DNA of 5,035 nt, from NCBI GenBank assembly GCA_003558195.1, contig PWMM01000264.1, positions 1 through 5,035 of the forward strand, read 5' to 3'. The position numbers were made by a program, and so were the translations under genes. The notes below the pieces were generated by a model. That model ran no database searches and was not told the origin of the DNA. It worked only from the letters and a program-made list of their open reading frames with translations. Positions 1 to 5,035 of this stretch are shown in pieces (position 1 is the first letter of the stretch; each line of letters opens with the position of its first letter). Origin of the DNA: Syntrophomonadaceae bacterium (lineage in GTDB: Bacteria; Bacillota; Dethiobacteria; DTU022).

Positions 1-209
1 ACGGGGACCGGTTGGAAGAAGACTACACTGCCGGGCCCATGGTTGCCGGTTTTGAGCCGGTGCAAGTGCCTGAAAAACATATCTTCGTTATGGGTGATAA
101 TCGAAACAGGAGCAGTGATAGTAGGCAAATTGGCCCGGTGCCGCTAAATAATATCCAGGGCAGGGTCTTGATCAGGCTATTTCCGCTTGATAAAATAAGC
201 ACTTTTTAG
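1..209 (+). CDS. lepB: Type I signal peptidase, C-terminal fragment (5' end outside window)
   Basis: This is the last 68 codons of a gene that enters from the left edge; the frame is open from base 3 to the TAG at 207-209. The fragment carries MGDNRNRSSDSRQIGPV, the signature of the C-terminal conserved box of type I signal peptidases (GDNR-x-x-S-x-DSR-x-x-G-x-V). Family knowledge: these membrane-anchored serine/lysine proteases remove signal peptides from exported proteins on the outer face of the membrane. The N-terminal membrane anchor, the catalytic serine and the catalytic lysine would lie upstream and cannot be checked. The short tail after the signature (GRVLIRLFPLDKISTF) is typical of Gram-positive members. 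An internal TTG at 12 is not a credible start because the conserved fold would be truncated. The next gene starts 126 bases downstream and no clear terminator separates them. Family assignment is strong; the paralogue (sip versus lep) is not decided. Confidence 0.9.
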   Translation, partial: GDRLEEDYTAGPMVAGFEPVQVPEKHIFVMGDNRNRSSDSRQIGPVPLNNIQGRVLIRLFPLDKISTF

Positions 210-335
210 GCATCTCTAAACTGTGCTGTCATACTTTGGTTAGAATTGGTTTGTTCAAGCATTGATGGCTGATCTTTACGGCTTGTTTTTAGAATCCGTT
301 TAAAGTCTGCTTATCATTAAAAGGCAGGTGTAAAG

Positions 336-1628
336 ATGGGTAGAAAAGATCGTCACAAAAGAAGCTTTCCCTTTTTGAAGCTGATCTTGGTTTTGCTGGT
401 CCTGCTAGTGGTTGCAGGAGCGATTCTTGCCTATTTTCCGGCCTTGCTTTTCACTACTGCTGCTGTTGAAACTGACATAAGTCCTAAAAGCGGGCTGGAT
501 TTAACCGGCAAGAATACAATTAACATTGCCCTGCTCGGATTTGATGGTCCGGTATCTGAACAGGAAGAACAAAACCTTTACCGTCCTGACTTAATCCTTA
601 TTGCTGCTTTTAACTACCGGCAAGGAACTGCTTCGCTGGTCAGTATCCCGCGAGACAGTTACGTAAATATTCACGGTACTAATATTTACGATAAGATTAA
701 CCATTCCTTTATGTACGGCCATTACCGTGCTGAGGCCGGCCAGAATCGCTATCACAGTGGAATTGAAACTACCCTTAAAACCATTGTTGACTTTTTGGGA
801 GGCGTTCCCCTGCACGGTTATGCCGTTGTCGATATGCAGGGAGTAGAGGAGATAATAGATCGCCTGGGCGGGATTTATTACGATGTAGAAACTGAAGTGA
901 GAAGCGATTTTGGGCGGGGCAGGCTCCTGGTTGAAGAGGGGTATCAGCTTTTGGACGGTAAAAAATTTATGTACTATGTCCGTAACAGGGCCGGATTTCA
1001 AGGAGGCGAAAGTGGCCGTACCGAGCGGCAGCGCAACATCATGATCGCCCTTTTCGATAATTTTAAGCAGCCGGCCAATATTCCCCGTATACCATCTTTT
1101 TACCTGGCTTTCAGGGAAAATGTTGATACGAATCTCAATTTACCCCGGCTCCTGACCTTGGGCCTGTTTGGATTGCGGGTAAATGCTTCTGAAATTGAAA
1201 CGGCTGTTTTCAGTGGAAGCGGTCAACTCTCTGAACGTGATGGCCGAAATATCTGGTACCTGGTTATTGACGAGATAGAAAGAGTCAGGATTATCGAGAA
1301 GATCTTCGGCCTTACAGTTCAGCAACGGCAGCAGTTAATCCTTCCCGGACCGATGGCCCCTGAACTGGAAGAGCCGGAAGCAGAGCCTGAGCTTGAAACC
1401 GAACCGGTTCCTGAAATAGACCCGGAGCCTGAAAAAGATCCAGGCTTGGAGCCGGAACCTGAAGTAGAACCGGAACCTGAACCGGAACCGGATCCTGAAC
1501 CAGAACCGGAGCCGGAAGAAGAGCCTGACCAGGAAGATGAAGCAGAAAATGGTCCACCAGAACAGGGTTTAGAAGACGGTTCTGATCCTGATCAAGAAAA
1601 TGAACTTGAAGAGCCTGTGAATAACTGA
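336..1628 (+). CDS. LytR-CpsA-Psr (LCP) family cell-wall glycopolymer ligase with acidic Pro/Glu-rich tail
   Basis: A 430-residue membrane-anchored protein. A basic N-terminus (residues 1-13) is followed by one hydrophobic segment (about 14-40), consistent with a type II signal anchor and an extracytoplasmic catalytic domain. The LCP domain spans about residues 61-245. Visible motifs are NIALLGFD (63-70), YRPD (82-85), SIPRD (103-107), KINHSFMYG (120-128), a VDMQGVEEIIDRLGGI block (165-180), MYYVRNR (212-218) and GRTERQR (227-233). The arginines and aspartates (D70, R83, D85, R106, D107, R216, R218, R228, R231) fit the family's pyrophosphate-lipid and metal site. Known family role: transfer of wall teichoic acid or other anionic polymers from a polyprenyl-phosphate carrier to peptidoglycan; the substrate here is unknown. 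From about residue 341 the protein becomes a low-complexity acidic tail. The ATG at 336 follows an SD-like AGGTG (326-330). I saw no convincing promoter in 210-335. LCP proteins are often multi-copy, so I give no gene symbol. Confidence 0.9.
   Translation: MGRKDRHKRSFPFLKLILVLLVLLVVAGAILAYFPALLFTTAAVETDISPKSGLDLTGKNTINIALLGFDGPVSEQEEQNLYRPDLILIAAFNYRQGTASLVSIPRDSYVNIHGTNIYDKINHSFMYGHYRAEAGQNRYHSGIETTLKTIVDFLGGVPLHGYAVVDMQGVEEIIDRLGGIYYDVETEVRSDFGRGRLLVEEGYQLLDGKKFMYYVRNRAGFQGGESGRTERQRNIMIALFDNFKQPANIPRIPSFYLAFRENVDTNLNLPRLLTLGLFGLRVNASEIETAVFSGSGQLSERDGRNIWYLVIDEIERVRIIEKIFGLTVQQRQQLILPGPMAPELEEPEAEPELETEPVPEIDPEPEKDPGLEPEPEVEPEPEPEPDPEPEPEPEEEPDQEDEAENGPPEQGLEDGSDPDQENELEEPVNN
1356..1625 (+). 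repeat. Low-complexity Pro/Glu-rich coding repeat (C-terminal tail of the LCP protein)
   Basis: Residues 341-430 of the LCP protein form a biased tail. By my count 41 of 90 residues are Asp or Glu, 23 are Pro and only one is Lys. The core at 1449-1526 (residues 372-397) is an almost uninterrupted Glu-Pro alternation with a few Asp or Val substitutions. At DNA level it is an irregular GAA/GAG-CCG/CCT hexamer array, prone to slippage, so its length may vary between strains. The tail lies outside the catalytic domain and should be extended, disordered and strongly negative on the outer face of the membrane. A role as a spacer through the wall, or in binding cations or basic partners, is inference only. 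Confidence 0.85.
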
Positions 1629-1714
1629 AAACCGGGGATGCCAGGAAAAAGAGAGATACATAGGACAGACTAGCATCTTCGTAGTTCAGAGATCATAATT
1701 ATTTAGAGGGCCTG

Positions 1715-1766
1715 GCCCGGGCTTAAAGCAGCAGCGTATTGGATTCTCCATGCAGGCTGCTCGGGC
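1715..1766 (+). other. Interrupted inverted repeat A (possible RNA hairpin)
   Basis: GCCCG (1715-1719) pairs with CGGGC (1762-1766), and AGCAGC (1727-1732) pairs with GCTGCT (1756-1761). The 3' halves are contiguous and the 5' halves are separated by a 7-base bulge, giving 11 base pairs around a 23-base loop. No T-run follows, so it is not a standard intrinsic terminator. It lies about 90 bases after the LCP stop codon and upstream of the pyr promoter, so if transcribed it would be in the LCP 3' region. I do not recognise it as a known RNA family. Confidence 0.35.
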
Positions 1767-1796
1767 AAAATCTATTCATGGGATAGATGGCTGCCC
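1763..1796 (+). other. Inverted repeat B, overlapping and exclusive with repeat A
   Basis: GGGCA (1763-1767) pairs with TGCCC (1792-1796), and ATCTAT (1770-1775) pairs with ATAGAT (1783-1788). The result is 11 base pairs with a small internal loop (AA opposite GGC) and a 7-base TCATGGG loop. It uses bases 1763-1766, which are also the 3' arm of repeat A, so the two folds cannot coexist. No U-tract follows. The function is unknown; it could be a 3'-end stabilising hairpin for LCP mRNA, a protein-binding palindrome or chance. Confidence 0.35.
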
Positions 1797-1835
1797 CGGG
1801 GGAGATAATAAGCATTAAAAACCGGTCGAAAAAGT

Positions 1836-1864
1836 TTGACAGGGTCAGCGGCAGGTGCTAAACT
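1836..1864 (+). promoter_or_regulatory. Sigma-A-type promoter of the pyr operon
   Basis: A perfect -35 box TTGACA (1836-1841) is followed by an exact 17-base spacer and a -10 box TAAACT (1859-1864, 4 of 6 matches to TATAAT). Transcription would be expected to begin around 1871-1872, a few bases before the PyrR-binding stem-loop at 1880. That geometry, a promoter directly in front of the attenuator, is what a pyr leader needs and supports both calls. Confidence 0.75.
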
Positions 1865-1879
1865 TTTTACAGCCTGGCA

Positions 1880-1914
1880 CCCTTTAAGAGTAGTCCTGTG
1901 AGGCTGGCAAAGGG
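1880..1914 (+). promoter_or_regulatory. PyrR-binding RNA element (anti-antiterminator stem-loop)
   Basis: The lower stem CCCTTT (1880-1885) pairs with AAAGGG (1909-1914). Between them lie a purine-rich internal loop (AAGAG) and the hallmark AGTCC-TGTGA-GGCT (1892-1905) forming the upper stem and terminal loop. This matches the established PyrR-binding consensus of Bacillota pyr leaders (UUUAA...AGUCC-N-G-N-GAGGCU...AAAGG). Known mechanism: PyrR with bound UMP or UTP stabilises this stem-loop, which sequesters the 5' arm of the antiterminator and lets the downstream terminator form. The encoded PyrR is 226 bases downstream, so the loop is autoregulatory. Confidence 0.93.
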
Positions 1915-1939
1915 GCGGCAGTTTAACTTTTTTCCGCCC
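1913..1939 (+). promoter_or_regulatory. pyr antiterminator hairpin
   Basis: GGGCGG (1913-1918) is the exact complement of CCGCCC (1934-1939), with a 15-base AT-rich loop between them. The 5' arm overlaps the end of the PyrR-binding stem (1913-1914), and the 3' arm is also the 5' arm of the terminator (1934-1940). The fold is therefore mutually exclusive with both, as an antiterminator must be. It would form when PyrR is not holding the leader, giving read-through into pyrR-pyrB-pyrC. Confidence 0.8.
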
Positions 1940-1970
1940 GCACTCAACTTCGGCTTCGGGTGGTTTTTTT
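1934..1970 (+). terminator. Intrinsic terminator of the pyr attenuator
   Basis: CCGCCCG (1934-1940) pairs with CGGGTGG (1957-1963) through 7 pairs, one of them G-U, closing a 16-base loop. Seven consecutive T residues follow (1964-1970). This is a standard Rho-independent terminator placed before any pyr coding sequence. It shares its 5' arm with the antiterminator, making it the conditional terminator of the attenuator. Confidence 0.88.
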
Positions 1971-2066
1971 GTACCTGGAAACAGAACCGGCTGTGCGGTC
2001 ATGTTCCGGTGAAAGAGCTTAAGATAATCGTAAAGAACCGGGGTTTAACCAGGCTACAGCAATAAA

Positions 2067-2135
2067 ATGCCTATGATAGATCTTGTGCCAGGATTCTTCC
2101 GTTCGCCGCACATGCGGGGGCGGGAAAGGAGGTGA
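2067..2135 (+). CDS. Possible 22-codon leader ORF ending inside the pyrR ribosome binding site
   Basis: An ATG at 2067 opens a frame of 22 codons (MPMIDLVPGFFRSPHMRGRERR) that ends at TGA 2133-2135. Its last two codons and stop are AGG AGG TGA, so they coincide with the pyrR Shine-Dalgarno. The stop is 4 bases before the pyrR ATG. The ORF has only a poor SD of its own (AGG around 2051), and the sequence resembles no peptide I recognise. It could couple translation to pyrR or be a chance reading frame; chance is the more likely explanation. Confidence 0.2.
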   Translation: MPMIDLVPGFFRSPHMRGRERR

Positions 2136-2136
2136 T
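2125..2136 (+). promoter_or_regulatory. Very strong Shine-Dalgarno that fixes the pyrR start
   Basis: AAAGGAGGTGAT is complementary to the 16S rRNA 3' end over its whole length. It places the ATG at 2140 seven bases after GGAGG. This decides the pyrR start against an upstream in-frame TTG at 2083, whose extra residues do not match the family. Confidence 0.9.
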
Positions 2137-2139
2137 AAG

Positions 2140-2691
2140 ATGGAGCTGCACCATAAGGCAACAGTTATGGATGAAAAATCGATGCAGCAGGCCCTCCGCC
2201 GTATTGCCCATGAAATAATTGAACATAACAGGGGCATTGATAACGTAGTTTTGATCGGTATTCACACCCGTGGTGTCCCTCTGGCTAAACGGATGCAGAA
2301 GTACTTGCAGGAAATTGAAAAACTCGAAATCCCATTAGGTATTCTTGATATAACCCTCTACCGTGACGATCTGATTGAAAGGCATGACCAACCTGTTGTT
2401 CACACTACCGATGTTTCCTTTGATTTAACTGGAAAGCACGTTGTTGTTATCGATGATGTCCTGTTTACCGGGCGGACCATCCGTTCGGCCATGGACGCGT
2501 TAATTGACCTGGGCCGCCCGGCCAGTATTCAGCTGGCCGTTTTAATCGATCGCGGGCATCGCGAACTTCCGATCAGGGCTGATTATGTAGGCAAAAATGT
2601 GCCTTCCTCGCGTAGTGAGCTGGTGGAAGTGAAACTGAAGGAGGTTGATCAGGAAGAAAGGGTTGATATCCTGGAAAAGAAAAGTGATTAA
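2140..2691 (+). CDS. pyrR: PyrR, bifunctional pyr operon attenuation regulator / uracil phosphoribosyltransferase
   Basis: 183 residues, close to the ~180 of Bacillus PyrR, with clear similarity throughout. It is a type I phosphoribosyltransferase fold. Visible are the flexible-loop segment DITLYRDDL (70-78), the PRPP-binding loop VVVIDDVLFTGRT (101-113) and the PyrR-typical block GRPASIQLAVLIDRGHRELPIRADYVGKN, starting at 125, which I split here: RGHRELPIRADY is at 138-149. Known role: binds pyr leader RNA in response to UMP/UTP and promotes termination; many members also make UMP from uracil and PRPP. Basic and histidine positions known to matter for RNA contact in Bacillus (His22, Arg141, Arg146) appear as H24, R141 and R146; the Bacillus Thr18 position is Arg20 here. 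It is the first gene after the attenuator, so it is autoregulated. pyrB follows after a 56-base gap with no transporter gene between. Confidence 0.97.
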   Translation: MELHHKATVMDEKSMQQALRRIAHEIIEHNRGIDNVVLIGIHTRGVPLAKRMQKYLQEIEKLEIPLGILDITLYRDDLIERHDQPVVHTTDVSFDLTGKHVVVIDDVLFTGRTIRSAMDALIDLGRPASIQLAVLIDRGHRELPIRADYVGKNVPSSRSELVEVKLKEVDQEERVDILEKKSD

Positions 2692-2747
2692 AAAGAGGCC
2701 TGCAGAAGGTGCCCGGTTTTCTATGGTATGAGGAGGTATTTAAACAG

Positions 2748-3680
2748 GTGCAGATGTTAAGACGCAAAGATATGCTGGGATTGGAGGAGGTTTCTGCTGA
2801 AGAGATAACCTTGATCCTGGAGACTTCCCGTTCCATGCGGGAGATAATGCAGCGTAAAATCAAAAAAGTACCGGCCCTGCGGGGGCGGTCTGTATTAAAC
2901 CTTTTTTACGAACCCAGTACCAGGACCAAGGCCAGTTTTGAGCTGGCCCAAAAATACATGAGTTCTGATGCGGTCAGCGTGGCCGGTAGTTCTTCCAGCC
3001 TGGTCAAGGGGGAAACTTTAAAGGACACGGTCAGGAATGTTGAAATAATGGGAATTGAATGTGTTATTATGCGACATCCGGTTTCCGGATCTGCTCATTA
3101 TTTAGCCCATAACGTGGAAGCTTCGGTTATTAATGCCGGCGATGGCATGCATGAACACCCTACCCAGGGCTTGCTGGATATGTTTACTATCTGGGAAAAG
3201 AAAGGCCGTCTGGAAAACCTAAAGGTCACCATTGTAGGTGATATCCGCCACAGCAGGGTGGCCCGTTCGAACCTGTGGGGATTGCAAAAAATGGGGGCAA
3301 AGGTAGTAGTATCCGGTCCTCCCACTTTAATGCCTCCCGACATTAATGCCTTTGGAGTCAAGTATTATCATGATTTAGAAGAAGCGGCAGAAGAAGCTGA
3401 TGTGGTTATGGCCCTCAGGTTGCAAAAAGAACGCCAGGAAAATGGCCTTTTCCCCAGTATGCGTGAATATGCACAGCTTTACGGGGTAACGCCTCAGAAA
3501 ATATCCAGGGCCAAAGAAGATCTTTTGATCATGCATCCCGGGCCTATGAACCGGGGTATCGAGATCAGTTCAGAGCTGGCCGATGGGCCGCGTTCAGTGG
3601 TGCTGGAGCAGGCCGCTTCAGGTGTGGCCGTCCGGATGGCGCTGCTTTATCTTTTGCTGGGAGGGACAAAAGAACAATGA
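2748..3680 (+). CDS. pyrB: Aspartate carbamoyltransferase catalytic subunit
   Basis: 310 residues from the chosen GTG, close to the ~305 of the family. It catalyses carbamoyl phosphate + L-aspartate to N-carbamoyl-aspartate, the committed step of UMP synthesis. Visible motifs (numbered from this start): carbamoyl-phosphate site FYEPSTRT (53-60), mobile-loop SSSSLVKGET (81-90) with K87, MRHP (108-111), HPTQ (137-140), GDIRHSRVARSN (164-175), LRLQKER (223-229) and HPGPMNRG (263-270). All residues expected for substrate binding are present. Start choice: AGGAGG at 2731-2736 best serves the GTG at 2748 (11 bases between); ATG 2754 is a close alternative. An upstream GTG at 2709 would add 13 residues with no good SD and place the AGGAGG inside the gene. 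No pyrI-type regulatory subunit gene is visible. It overlaps pyrC by 4 bases, suggesting coupled translation. Confidence 0.96.
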   Translation: MQMLRRKDMLGLEEVSAEEITLILETSRSMREIMQRKIKKVPALRGRSVLNLFYEPSTRTKASFELAQKYMSSDAVSVAGSSSSLVKGETLKDTVRNVEIMGIECVIMRHPVSGSAHYLAHNVEASVINAGDGMHEHPTQGLLDMFTIWEKKGRLENLKVTIVGDIRHSRVARSNLWGLQKMGAKVVVSGPPTLMPPDINAFGVKYYHDLEEAAEEADVVMALRLQKERQENGLFPSMREYAQLYGVTPQKISRAKEDLLIMHPGPMNRGIEISSELADGPRSVVLEQAASGVAVRMALLYLLLGGTKEQ

Positions 3681-4996
3681 CAGAGTTGATGATTAAAGGC
3701 GGGAGGGTTATTGATCCGGCCCGCGATTATGACCAGATCGCCGATGTTTTGCTCAAGGACTCCCTGGTGGAAAGGATAGAGCCCGGTCTTGAAACACCAG
3801 CCGGCGCTTTAGTAATTGAGGCTGAAGGTTTAATAGTAACACCGGGGTTGATTGATATTCATGTTCACCTGAGAGATCCCGGACAGGAATACAAAGAAGA
3901 TATTCAATCTGGAACCAGGGCGGCTGCAGCCGGCGGTTTTACAGCACTGGCTGCTATGGCTAACACCGACCCGGTTGGCGATGACCCTGCCATGATCGGT
4001 TATGTGCGTAAAAAAGCTGCCGGGGCGGCAGCCCGGGTTTACCCTATCGGCGCTTTAACCAAGGGTCTTGCGGGCAGGGAAATGGCCGAAATGGGCCGGA
4101 TGAAGCTTGCCGGAGCAGTAGGTTTTTCAGATGATGGCAAGCCGGTTATGGATGGTATGATGATGCGCAATGCCCTTCATTATGCTTCTGGAATCGGTGC
4201 GGTCGTGATTGCTCATGAAGAAGATTTGCACCTGGCGGCGGGGGGGATGATGCATGAAGGAACCGTATCATCCATCTTAGGTCTGCGCGGTATTCCCGCT
4301 GCTGCAGAAGAAGCCATGATCAGCCGCGACCTGATGCTTTTAAAGATTACCGGTGGAAGATTGCATATTGCCCATCTTTCAACCGCCGGCTCTGTTGATT
4401 TGTTGCGCCGGGCCAAAGCAAGTGGGCTGAATGTGACAGCGGAAGTAACGCCCCATCATTTATTGTTAACCGACCGCCTGGTCAAAAATTCCGGTTATAA
4501 TACTAACACCAAGGTTAACCCCCCGTTGCGCACTGAACAGGACCGGCAGGCCCTCTGGGAAGGTTTGCTTGACGGGACTATCGATGTTATTGCTTCGGAT
4601 CACGCACCCCATCACCCGGATGATAAAGACGTGGAGTATGATTTTGCTCCCTGCGGGATAGCCGGCCTGGAATCTACGCTACCCCTGATGCTGGACGAGC
4701 TGGCCTCTGATCGGATAAAAGATTTGACCCTGCCCCTGCTTATAGAAAAATTAAGCAGCGCACCGGCCCGGGTTCTCGATTTGCCTGGTGGCAGTTTAAA
4801 GCAGGGCAATCCGGCTGACGTGACCATCATTGATCCTGATCGCCAGTTCATAATCGAACCCGCTAAATGGTACTCTAAATCGTGCAATACACCTTTTGCC
4901 GGCAAACGCGTGAAAGGCGCTCCGGAATATACTATTGTTGGTGGAGAGATAACCATGAAAGAAGGTGTTGTTACTGAAAGAACAACCCGGGGTTAA
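3677..4996 (+). CDS. pyrC: Dihydroorotase, class I (amidohydrolase superfamily)
   Basis: 439 residues, slightly longer than the usual 420-430. It interconverts N-carbamoyl-L-aspartate and L-dihydroorotate, the third step of UMP synthesis. The sequence shows the amidohydrolase metal site: HVH in DIHVHLRDPG (60-69; H62, H64), the bridging aspartate in FSDDGKP (150-156; D152 or D153), H180 in IAHEED, H233 in IAHLST and D308 in SDHAPH. R66, N96 and N278 (NTKVNPPLR) are the expected substrate-binding residues. Class I is indicated by the Asp bridging site, the length and the C-terminal GNPADVTIIDPD strand. One mild oddity is MANTDP (94-99) where many relatives have MPNT-x-P; the Asn is kept. The ATG sits in ATGA, sharing bases with the pyrB stop. 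GGGAGGG (3659-3665) is an SD 11 bases upstream. It should be co-transcribed with pyrR and pyrB under the attenuator. Confidence 0.96.
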   Translation: MTELMIKGGRVIDPARDYDQIADVLLKDSLVERIEPGLETPAGALVIEAEGLIVTPGLIDIHVHLRDPGQEYKEDIQSGTRAAAAGGFTALAAMANTDPVGDDPAMIGYVRKKAAGAAARVYPIGALTKGLAGREMAEMGRMKLAGAVGFSDDGKPVMDGMMMRNALHYASGIGAVVIAHEEDLHLAAGGMMHEGTVSSILGLRGIPAAAEEAMISRDLMLLKITGGRLHIAHLSTAGSVDLLRRAKASGLNVTAEVTPHHLLLTDRLVKNSGYNTNTKVNPPLRTEQDRQALWEGLLDGTIDVIASDHAPHHPDDKDVEYDFAPCGIAGLESTLPLMLDELASDRIKDLTLPLLIEKLSSAPARVLDLPGGSLKQGNPADVTIIDPDRQFIIEPAKWYSKSCNTPFAGKRVKGAPEYTIVGGEITMKEGVVTERTTRG

Positions 4997-4998
4997 AT

Positions 4999-5023
4999 AC
5001 CGGCAGGAAAGCTGCCCGGTTTT
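4999..5023 (+). terminator. Hairpin with short T-run after pyrC (weak terminator candidate)
   Basis: ACCGG-CAG (4999-5006) pairs with CTG-C-CCGGT (5012-5020) through 8 pairs, with one bulged C and a 5-base GAAAG loop. Only TTTT follows (5020-5023, the first T also being the last paired base). It begins 2 bases after the pyrC stop. The T-run is short, so it may terminate partially, protect the 3' end of an upstream segment, or simply be an intergenic hairpin in a longer operon. The window ends 12 bases later. Confidence 0.35.
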
Positions 5024-5035
5024 AGAGAACCGCTC

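Larger units (their letters stand above)
1971..2139 (+). other. Long post-attenuator leader before pyrR
   Basis: About 170 bases lie between the attenuator terminator and the pyrR start. They contain a weak ACCGG/CCGGT inverted repeat (1986-1990 with 2006-2010), a small CCGC-ACAT-GCGG hairpin just before the SD (2106-2117), and a possible short upstream ORF (2067-2135). TATGAT at 2072-2077 resembles a -10 box but has no usable -35 partner. I recognise no second PyrR site or known riboswitch here. Confidence 0.5.

Noticed and set aside
289..295. TAGAAT as a -10 box for the LCP gene
   Set aside because: No -35 hexamer lies at 16-18 bases; the nearest TTGATG (262-267) is 22 bases away.
591..1001. 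Long open frame on the minus strand within the LCP gene
   Set aside because: It lies wholly inside the strongly supported LCP domain and its translation resembles no family I recognise.
1312..1557. Minus-strand open frame with a Pro/Val/Leu/Gln-rich repeat
   Set aside because: It is the complement of the Glu-Pro codon array; the repeat comes from the low-complexity DNA and not from a separate gene.
1857..1937. Imperfect direct repeat (TAAACTTTTTACAGCC near 1859 and TTTAACTTTTTTCCGCC near 1922)
   Set aside because: The similarity is mostly a shared T-run; one copy is the -10 region and the other the antiterminator loop, each explained by its own role.
1772..2002. Minus-strand open frame across the promoter and attenuator
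   Set aside because: It covers the pyr promoter, PyrR site and terminator on the opposite strand, has no SD I can see, and matches no known protein.
2083..2139. N-terminal extension of PyrR from a TTG at 2083
   Set aside because: It would place the near-perfect Shine-Dalgarno inside the gene, and the added residues do not match PyrR N-termini; the ATG at 2140 fits in length and spacing.
4612..4956. Minus-strand open frame inside pyrC
   Set aside because: It is fully embedded in a well-supported dihydroorotase gene and has no recognisable domain.

Overview
The window looks like chromosome from a Gram-positive bacterium of the Bacillota, most likely a Clostridia-type lineage. The evidence is a Bacillus-type PyrR with a PyrR-responsive attenuator, a LytR-CpsA-Psr (LCP) cell-wall enzyme, a class I PyrC, and Shine-Dalgarno sites that match the anti-SD of 16S rRNA closely. 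Base composition is moderate by eye. The species cannot be named from this sequence. All genes lie on the + strand.

Region 1 (1-1628) is cell-envelope related. The 3' end of a type I signal peptidase gene runs in from the left edge. After a 126-base gap comes a complete membrane-anchored LCP-family protein with an unusually acidic, proline-rich C-terminal tail.

Region 2 (1629-2139) is about 510 bases without a protein gene. Its first part holds two overlapping, mutually exclusive inverted repeats of unknown role. Next come a good sigma-A-type promoter (TTGACA, 17 bases, TAAACT), a PyrR-binding stem-loop, a competing antiterminator and a U-tract terminator: a complete pyr attenuator. A further ~170 bases of leader precede pyrR. 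That leader holds one possible 22-codon upstream ORF whose stop codon lies inside the pyrR ribosome binding site.

Region 3 (2140-4996) is the start of a pyrimidine biosynthesis operon: pyrR (UMP-sensing attenuator protein), pyrB (aspartate carbamoyltransferase) and pyrC (dihydroorotase). pyrB and pyrC overlap by 4 bases. PyrR would bind its own leader RNA when UMP/UTP is plentiful and stop transcription before pyrR-pyrB-pyrC; when pyrimidines are scarce the antiterminator forms and PyrB and PyrC make dihydroorotate. A hairpin with a short T-run follows pyrC at the right edge. The window ends before it can be seen whether the operon continues (for example carAB, pyrK, pyrD, pyrF, pyrE).

I found no mobile element, CRISPR array, tRNA or rRNA, and no clear new system. 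The most informative non-coding signal is the pyr attenuator, which belongs to a known family. The parts I cannot explain are the palindrome pair at 1715-1796, the long post-terminator leader and the acidic tail of the LCP protein.
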